A stretch of DNA of 64,000 bases from Limonium bicolor (Eukaryota; Streptophyta; Magnoliopsida; Caryophyllales; Plumbaginaceae): positions 246,851,882-246,915,881 of the forward strand of contig CM041782.1 of the NCBI GenBank assembly GCA_023374045.1, read 5' to 3'. Within the stretch, counting starts at the first letter, position 1. Each line of letters starts with the position of its first letter. The notes under the pieces are model-generated. The model did no database searches, was not told the origin of the DNA, and saw only the letters and a list, made by a program, of their open reading frames with translations. The translations under genes and the position numbers were made by a program. Shown here in pieces: positions 56,101 through 64,000 of the stretch.

Positions 56101-58318
56101 CTCATGGCCTCACAACAAGGAGAGGTATCCCCACCCTAAAAGGAATGGTTCATTCTCCACCGCCGTCATTGTATCATCTCTGTATTCTCATTGGTGCTCC
56201 TTTTTCTGGCAATTCCTCCTCAACTTAGTATAAGTTTTCATAACCACTCGTATGTACGAGTTGTAGTTCATTCATGGCCTAGATCAGCCTTTATTCTTCT
56301 CGTGCCTCGAGCTCTGATGTATTTTAACATCCTTGGCTCGTAGGCCCTTAATGCTTGATTAGTCTCCAGTGATAGCCGGTGTTCGGTTCACTGTTGTATT
56401 CTTAATCATCTGTAGGTTATCCACATAATTCTCTTGTTCTTTGAACTCTGTCAATGTTGGGTCACATCATTGGATGTACTTGGGTTTCACAATAAGTTGT
56501 TGTATCTCGCTTCCTGCTGTGGAAGTTCGCTTAGGTAATCCGATGTTAATCAGTGTCTGTGACAATACTTTCGCTCTCACAGACTTGCGTCTTTTAGCAA
56601 TTAAGGATTAGTTCTCATTAGGCCTCTGCCTTCAGGTGTCTAAGTCAGATATTTACTCTGGATATCATGTGCTGCCACGTCAATACTTTGTTCAACTTTC
56701 GTTTACTACGCCACCCGTTAATGACTAATCATACTTGGGTGTTAATGAGTTAGGCAAGTAGTACTAACCATCATTTATGGGTCCTTTTCTGTTCAACTAT
56801 ACCAACTCTATGGTGTAGTCCTTTTAAGGTTCTCTCTTCCGTGATTGCACGTTTTTTTGATCCTAGGTACGTCATTGCTTAAATTTGTTTTCTCTGATAG
56901 TGTTTCTAGGTTTATCAAGATCTTCAATGAAGAGTACTTGTAATAGTATTATTCTGGGAATTCATCCCGTTTTTATTGAAAAGTTGTTATGTCCTCCATC
57001 TTCTGTTGTGTCGTAATACCTTCCTTGTAGTTTATTACTTACATCTGGTCTTCTCACACATTGTTGAGTAATCTCTTTGGTTCTTCTATTCAAGGTTAGG
57101 CTTGGTTTTGGGTTGATGTTCTTACCTGTAGTGTCGGTTGTCTGTTGCTGATGCTCACGTCGTTTAGTTTCCTGACCAAGTTCACCTCCCTGCTGACTGG
57201 TGTATTGATTAGTGGTCATGGTCATGGCCGTCAGGCCCTCCCAATGTCGCTCTTTCAGTCTTATGATTTTGTAATCCGGTGTTAATAATGTATTATATCC
57301 GTGGTTTTTATCATTTGGTCTTCACGGCTTCCTATAAAGCTTTATTGCAGCGGCACTTGCTAAGGCAAGTGCGTCATGCAAGATGGGCTATCGGTACTGT
57401 GTACATCGACAATGGTACATTATCCTAAACTCCATGTAGGTGGTAGTCCATGGGACTCCTTCTTTGCCCTTTTTGGCTTTGGTTTATTTATTATCTGGGT
57501 AGCTTCCTCACTGCTTTTGATTGTATAATTACTATCAGGGTATTCCTCTTTCTGAGGGAACCCCTTTTTCTTTTGCTTTCGCCATGGTTCTCACTCTCGT
57601 TTCCACACCTTCGTCGAGGTTATCGAGTATTGACTCTGCTTAGGCACTACGTCGTAGTCCTATCTTGGAGTATGACTTTCATATGCATTCGTAGTCGTCT
57701 AGGCTATTGCAGTTAGGTCTTTGCAACCCCTTCTTTTCTTTGTAGGTTCGGAGTTACCCACTTCAGAATTGACTTTTAGGTAGTCCCTATGCTTTTGCGC
57801 GGTATTATCCCGTTGTTATTGCTTCCTTGGACTGTTGTCTGGTGCTTCTTCTCGCTTCTCTTGTCCTTTCATTGCACTCGTAGTGCTTTTCTTCTTACTG
57901 GTATGGTGGGGTTATATCGACTGCGTAGCATGTCGACCCATGTTGCCGGTAATTATTATTCTCTCATTAGTAGGATTTCATGGTAGCGCCTGTTTCAACG
58001 TTGCGCTCCAATTAGGACCTTCAAGTCTTGAAGACTATTGCATAACAAGGTGTTCTCTCGTATTGCATAATACTAAGTAACTATCAGATCGAGTTTTCCC
58101 GAGTAAGAGAAGGCTTGTCATCTCTCTGGCGTTCATTTCTGGTACCTTAAAACCAGGGGCGCGGAGGGCGGGCCAGGTATTACAGATATCCGATACACAT
58201 TAGGGAATCCTAACTAACGCACCTATCGCATTAATACTCAACCCTTATCCCAAAGTCTAAAGTTCCTAACTCGGTAATTCCTAAGCTCGGTAATTTCCAG
58301 TCATCAGAGCGTAACTAC
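53108..58318 (-). pseudogene. Ruined gag-pol region of element D
   Basis: Collinear nucleotide similarity to element 1 is visible near its 3' end (for example GGGCTTAGTTTGCCC at 54449 against the matching stretch at 3012, and the motif CAGCGTCTGAATTGTTTCC near 54630 against 3398), but no protein domain is readable. Small frames (54697-54903, 55512-55718, 56962-57225, 57450-57716) are not recognisable. An (AT)n run lies at 53247-53262. At 5.2 kb it is about 0.9 kb shorter than element 1's internal region, close to the length of the AlkB insert, and I see no AlkB signal in it. Confidence 0.6.
53109..53120 (-). other. Polypurine tract of element D
   Basis: Minus strand AAGGGGGGTAGAT directly before the LTR start TGAAATACCCC; almost the same as in element 1. 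Confidence 0.8.
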
Positions 58319-58330
58319 GCTCTGATACCA
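58319..58330 (-). other. Primer binding site of element D
   Basis: Minus strand TGGTATCAGAGC, four bases from the 5' LTR edge; complementary to initiator tRNA-Met. Confidence 0.9.
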
Positions 58331-58334
58331 CTTT

Positions 58335-61300
58335 TGTAACACCCCAATCCAAATACAATGATCATCGCCCTAAGTCCATCTCATTCATTAACAACGCAGC
58401 GAAAAGTTCTACTAAATTGGTGTTACCGCCGTTAGTCACCCACGTGACTAACTAGGCCTATTCTCTTTACAAGTTACGGTCTGACTAACCGGATAATTAC
58501 TCGAGTATCTAAAACATTACAAATCATAAACCATAACTTATACCGAGTATCTCATATCCTAATACATCATACTAACATCTCATCAACTTACTAAACGAGT
58601 GTACATGCACAACTCGTGTAACAAATGTAAAAGCGACCCGAAACTACTCTACCCGCTCCCACTCTCAGGTTGAGTCCTCGTCTGGCACCTACCTGCAAAG
58701 TTTAAATCACAGGCCCCAAGGGGCTCAACATATTGCTGGTATAGAAAACGTGCAGCCCACAAGCTAGCCGGTTACACACGACTATTTTGTCGTATACATG
58801 CAATTGTTTATTCATACAAATAATCTTAATAAGAAGTACGATAACAAACAAACATATTTATGTGACAACATTCACAGCTCAAATAAATCGAAAGTCGCAT
58901 AATGGGACGCCCATTACTGAGTAACTTAGATTGTAACTCCTGAGGGCCTTTGAGAATAGTTTAGTTCTCGTGTTTGACCATACTTATAAGTGTCAACTGT
59001 TCTCTTAATAGAACTGGTTGTTCTCTAACTGAAATGTTTTTTTTTATCGGGCCAAAGTAACCCTAGCCAATGAGTTATTAGCTCCATTGGTTTAATAAAC
59101 ATTAATTCTTAAGTTATGAGGGGTGTAGGCTTGACCCTCCTGCGCCTCCTGAATTTGCCTCCCACCTCGAACTGTTCACTCGAACTGGTCGGGTCAGTTT
59201 GTCGACCCTAGGCGACAAGTCGTAGACGAGCCATATGCGGAAGACAGATCTGATACAGATGCCGACCTCCTATCCTAAACATGCATGACCGGAGTCAGTC
59301 CCGGATTCCTCTTCTCCCAAGTTCCAGTTAGCTGAAGTCTCATTGACAATTTATTAGTTAAACCTCTCTCGGTATTAACCAACTAATAACAGGGAGTATT
59401 TATAACCTTATACAATTGTTTACTAAACACAGTTAATGAACAAGCTCTGAATCAATTCGTGTTGGTGTGTAATGGACACATAATAACGATACAATAAATC
59501 AATTTTATGCTTAATCCTTTTTGTCGTATCACAACAACACATAGCACACAAACCGAGGTAGACCTCGTTAGCAACAAGCTACAAGAATCCCATACCGTAC
59601 ACCGGAGACTGGCTAGCTCTTAATCCCTCGTTCGCCTAATCCGCCGGACGCCTCTGACTTAACTAGATCTGTAACCAGAACTAGTATTAGTATCCTGTGT
59701 CTTAGAACTAATTTGGTTCTCTTTTCAACTTAAACCTATTCCTAGGTTAACCCGGGTATAATAGTATACCGTTAAATGGGTTCATTCATTTAGGAGCGTT
59801 TTCAAGCTCAATTCTACTTCATCAACAAACTAACGTCGTTAGCAGTTATTTAGTTGCACAATTAGCAACTTTAGACTTATACTGACCTTGTATTATATTT
59901 TAGTATTTTTCACTGTTCATCCGTATTTCACTATTCATCCATATTTCACTATTCATTTATACGGTCTCGTATTCTACTATTCATTTATATGGCCTCGTAT
60001 TTTACTAATCACCGTTTTATTTCACTATTTTATTGTATACGTATTTTACTATTCACATATACGTCTCGTATTTGAATATTCATATATACGTAGTTACTAT
60101 TCATGTATACGTATTTACTATTCATGTATACGTATTTACTATTCATGTATACGTATTTACTATTCATGTATACGTATTTACTATTCATGTATACATATAC
60201 TATTCACCTATACGAGTACTATTCATGTACACTAAAACTTTTCGTATACGTCCGTATGATACTCCGTATCATACATATTTACTTCTTTTCCCATATAACT
60301 TGTATTTTCATTAAAAATACCTTAAGTAATGATTTCTCCTATACTTATTAAATTACGGGTATACCCCTCGTATACCTTAATTTATATACGGGTCTCGTTT
60401 AAACCCGTCTTAACTACGTTTCTTCTACAACTTGTTTCTAAATTCTTTATTTAATTTCCTTATCCTTCTAAACACTTAAAATGTGTTATTTACATTACTT
60501 ACCCATAGTTTTCTCATAATCTCTATTTATCTCATACAAGTTCTAAACTTGTTATTTTTATTTCTAATTTCTTCCAAAGTCTTACTTAATTAATTTCTTT
60601 AATACTTTTGGTCAATTACCAAAATATACCTAAGTTTGACCAGTCTTTTATGGTCAAACCCCCTAACTTTCCATAATTTACAATTATTACCCCTAAAGTT
60701 AATTTAACTTACTTTTTATTCATTTATCCTTTTAATATCTAATCTTTTGCTACAAATTTTATTCTAGCTTCTCTAAACATTTTATAAACTGTCATTGACC
60801 AACTTTGACCATGTTTGACCAGGGAAATTACCATTTTACCCTTGTGGTCTTTTCTTTTATCCTAACTCATTTATTAACCAATTTAACTCTAATTAATTTC
60901 TAATTTTCGTAACTAATTTACCTACAGATTTTTGAATATCAAAAATCATCTTAAACATCTCTAAACCACCAGATTTAATTATCCAATGTTATAGTATATA
61001 AATACCATCTTTTATTATCCTTAAACATACCAAAAATCTTATAAATTCCTTACAACACTTATAAACTCTTTATGAATTGTAAACTTAATTATACAATTAT
61101 TTTATCATCCCCTAAACTCTCAAAAATTCCATATTGACCTCATATATTTTCGGTAATCACCATTAGGTACTAAAACTTCTTAAATTTTACATATTACTCT
61201 TAATTATACTAATTCCTTTAATTTAACTAAGTTAGATATTTTTTTCTAACTCAATTAATCCCCTTAATTTTCGGCCATAATATAAACCATAGTTTATGAA

Positions 61301-62356
61301 TTTTTCTTGTATATTATGATAGCTTATATTGAAGCTTAAATCATAAGGAGTATAAATCTATTCTTAGATATAATAAACATTAACTTTTAATAAGCTAAAA
61401 ACTGAATATTAATCACCACAATTTCGGCAATAAATAATAAGATGAACAATATGTTAGATCATATATTAATCAACAATTAGAACCTTGAAATAGGTAGTTG
61501 TAGGATTTACCTTGTATATTAACCATTAGCTTAATATTTAAGCTTGATTTCTTTAGAAATTTTGACAGCAATTTGCTAGAGAAATTGGCTCCAAATTTAT
61601 ACAACAAGATGAAGAATAAGATGGGTTAGTATCCCATGCCAATCAGCTGTAACAAAAACCAAAGAACAAGAAGTTTTCAAGAAGGCAATGTTTTACCTCG
61701 AGAATCAAAGGCACTTTTTTGTGGTTTTTCCTGAGAATCTGGGGGCTCATGAGATATGGTTGTAAAGCTATTGAAAAGAGGATTCCAACGAGCTAGCAAG
61801 CTTGTGATTTGGAGTTAGGACGAGAAAGTTATGATTTCTACAAGGCAAGGTGTTCTTTAAGGCTCAAAACTAAGAACATTGAGTTTTTTTGTGTTGTTTC
61901 TTCAAAGAGAGGATGAGCTACGAATTTGGGAGCTCTCATATGACAGGTAAGTGTCTGATTAATGATTCACTCAGGGGACAAGATGATTTGGCAATTAAAG
62001 AAAGTCTTGGTGGTTGTAATAGTAAAAAGTAAGCAAAATTGAATTTTAACACCTTTAATGACTCATCATGAAGTAGACAGCCTTAGTCACGATTTTGTCT
62101 GATTATTTTTTTTGTTTTTCCTTGTATCTATGTAACATTTTACTTATTAAACTCGTTCCTAATGACTTATACCATGTGTTAGGTATGTTACATTGCCAAA
62201 AATGCCTTAAAACACATTTTATGTGCTTGCGGGTTCACATTGATTATGCAATTTGTTTTGGCTAGTTTAAATGTTTCCTTAATATATTTACAACCTTTAG
62301 AAACTTTGTTCATGAAATAGCATGTTGCTAATTCCAATTTAAACCAAGTCGTTTAG
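58335..62356 (-). repeat. 5' LTR of element D (cut by A4)
   Basis: Nearly identical to the first 4 kb of 48717-53107. At 62356 (GTCGTTTAG) it is broken by the LTR starting at 62357; in the other copy the sequence simply continues (52622). Confidence 0.85.
59905..60235. repeat. Expanded 21-bp tandem repeat, D 5' LTR
   Basis: Five near-perfect 21-bp units (TTACTATTCATGTATACGTA) at about 60098-60200, against about two in the other LTR. The frames at 59888-60351 rich in YSCIRIY are repeat artefacts. Confidence 0.8.
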
Positions 62357-64000
62357 TTTAATACCCCGATCTAGAAATCGTGATTTAATTACTCTAATAA
62401 AATTATTAAAGGCCTAATGGTGCCTAAAGAGTATTGGTAAAAAGAATAAAACCAAAAGAAAAGAGGAAATGCGGTAAACATGAAAAATGCTAAAATGCAC
62501 ATTAAATTTAAATAAGAGATATATGATCTCGAGAGGGTCCGAGATGGATTCCTAAGGCTTAGTTAGGCCTAATTAGTATACGGGAATGATTCCCGAAGAA
62601 AACGGATCCAAATAATGGATTAAAACGCTAACGGAGTGTTTAAGCACGTTTTTCAAGAAAACCCAAAAACGTGACTTTAAGTGGTCAAACGGACCCGTAA
62701 AAATTATAGTTGATTAAATAACTATAATTAAGTATTAATAGAAGCTTAATAACCATTAAAATTAATTAAACGAGAAAATTCCAGAAAACGGACCGGTAAG
62801 TGAATAGTATCTAAACCGGGAGACGAAACGCGTTTAATTCGAAAAGACGAAAAACGACCCGGGCTATTAATTCATGTGGGCCGGTTTTTATTAGTACACA
62901 CACACATTTAATTAGCTTGTTAGCTTGTTGAGTCACAAGATGACAAATAAGTAAAGTAAAAAGGGGAATAGTAAAAAGGAGACTTTACTACTCTCTCTCA
63001 TCTCCTTCTTTATTCTTTCACGATCGTTTTCTCCCCCTCCAACTAAGCTCCTTCTTCTTCCTCTGTAATTACCGATTCGAGAAGAAGCTCACAAGCCCCA
63101 TCTTCCTCTTCCTCTCACTTGCTCATTTCTTCACCGAATCGCACGAAATTGCCACCGTTAGATTCGTATCGGCGAGGGCTACGTTTTCCACCCCTCAAAA
63201 TCTTGTTTCCTCCACCTTCACTTCCATGGGTGTTTTGCCTTTTGAAGCTTAAGGAGATGATTTTGACTCTCCTTCACCACCTTGAAGCCTTAAGGTAATA
63301 ATAAGCAAGAGTTTCACTCATTTCTAACTAGTTCTTCCAATTTTGGAAAAAAAATTCCTCCACGTTGAATATTTGCTCCATTTCAGCCGATTGCACCTTG
63401 CTCTTGTGGGGTGTTGGAAACTCTTCCAATTGATTGCCAAGCTCTTCTTTTGGATACTCTAAGGTAATATCTATGCTAGAGCCTAAAAACTAGTGTTTGA
63501 AATACTAGTTTTTGTGTGGAGGATTTGAATTAATTAAGCTTGAAATGTGTGTATGGGGATATGGTTGTAGATGGCAAACTAGACCCCCTTGTGTGTTGTG
63601 AAATCAAGAAGAGAAAGATGGAACAAGAGAAAGAGGAGGAAGAGAAAGGAAACCGAAACCTAAAAGGTAATAAGCTCACCTTGAGTTAGTTTTGCTTGCT
63701 TGCAAAACAGATTTTAGAGTTGAATTAATGCTCTTGAATGGGGTGTAGTTGTGATACTACAATGATGTTAGTTGAATGAGATTGTTTTTAATGTGGTTTA
63801 AGTGTGCAAATAAACCTAAAAGCTAAGCTAGTGCATATGTGTGAACAAGAGGGAATTTGGTGTATTGTGGTTGTTGATGCTTGATGAAACAGGAGTGAAG
63901 ATTGTGTATATGAGTTGATTTAAGTGTGGTGAATATGCTAAAGAAGTAGGCAAGTGCTGTCAAAATTTCCTTGGGTGTTTCGTTTAAAGGATGAAATAAA
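62357..64000 (+). repeat. A4: start of another giant LTR, runs off the window
   Basis: Begins TTTAATACCCCG (probably a mutated TGAAATACCCCG). The first 500 bp align with A2 (CCCGAAGAAAACGGATCCAA and the following stretch). It has a CT-rich patch at 62985-63070, a TTCCATGGGT motif at 63222, and AAGGTAA at 63292, 63461 and 63664. Inserted into the D 5' LTR. No gene. Confidence 0.7.
62985..63670 (+). promoter_or_regulatory. CT-rich leader and donor cluster in LTR A4
   Basis: CT-rich patch, then three donors spaced 169 and 203 bp. Acceptor-like TTTCAG|CCGATT near 63388 and GTTGTAG|ATGGC near 63570 would give mini-exons of about 75 and 95 nt. Same architecture as A2 and A3. Confidence 0.4.

Larger units (their letters stand above)
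48717..62356 (-). mobile_element. D: chromovirus-derived element with dead coding region
   Basis: 3' LTR 48717-53107, polypurine tract 53109-53120, internal 5.2 kb, primer site 58319-58330 (initiator tRNA-Met type), 5' LTR 58335-62356 (cut by the next LTR). The LTRs match base for base over long stretches, yet the internal region has no open frame above 90 codons. Recent movement must have used proteins supplied by another copy. Confidence 0.85.

Noticed and set aside
53108..58318. AlkB domain in element D
   Set aside because: No readable AlkB motif on either strand, and the interior is shorter by roughly the length of the AlkB insert.
59888..60351. Tyrosine/isoleucine-rich frames
   Set aside because: Products of the 21-bp tandem repeat (seven-residue period), not genes.

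Overview
The window looks like intergenic heterochromatin of a plant (probably a eudicot) nuclear genome. It is AT-rich, has no recognisable single-copy host gene, and consists almost entirely of nested LTR retrotransposons of the Ty3/gypsy order. The plant assignment rests on a chromovirus (Tekay/Del-like) pol with an initiator-tRNA-Met primer site, a Tat-lineage element with an antisense gene, and an Athila/Tat-type non-autonomous element with the TGGCGCCGTTGCCGGGGA primer site. The species cannot be named from the sequence.

Layout. (1) 1-20328 is a minus-strand chromovirus ('element 1'): 3' LTR 1-2621 (start off-window), decayed pol 2668-6041, an AlkB-type 2-oxoglutarate/Fe(II) dioxygenase domain 6200-6939, gag 7073-8470, primer site 8689-8700, and a 5' LTR split into 8706-8952 and 16468-20328. 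(2) That 5' LTR is split by 8953-16462, a rearranged non-autonomous Athila/Tat-like element folded into a palindrome with arms of about 3.1 kb. (3) Element 1 sits near the start of another ~4.6 kb LTR ('LTR-C'), which resumes at 20329, breaks at 22420, resumes at 43431 and ends at 45878. (4) LTR-C is broken by a 21-kb minus-strand Tat-lineage element ('T1', 22421-43425, target duplication ATAAC), which carries a multi-exon gene on its antisense strand, an 18-copy 48-bp array, pol and gag. (5) T1's gag is itself split by a ~4.2-kb solo LTR (33536-42621, duplication GTTCT). (6) That solo LTR is split by a 4.85-kb non-autonomous Tat-like element ('E', 36574-41418, duplication TGTAT). (7) 45879-47192 is the only stretch not assigned to an element. 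(8) 47193-48716 is the start of another giant LTR, broken by element 'D' (48717 to 62356), whose two LTRs are nearly identical although its coding region is ruined. (9) At 62357 another giant LTR begins and leaves the window.

Most notable: element 1 carries an AlkB domain between the gag zinc knuckles and the protease, with the catalytic residues intact and one amber codon. It lies in AT-rich sequence whose splice-like sites are phase-compatible: one donor (after 7073) could join to an acceptor before AlkB (6940/6939) or to one before protease (6042/6041), so alternative splicing could choose Gag-AlkB or Gag-Pol. A separate 82-bp intron-like segment with a CTAAT branch site lies in gag. The giant LTRs also share regularly spaced AAGGTAA donor-like motifs and rapidly evolving hairpin minisatellites at similar positions. 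All genes described belong to mobile elements, and most are pseudogenes.
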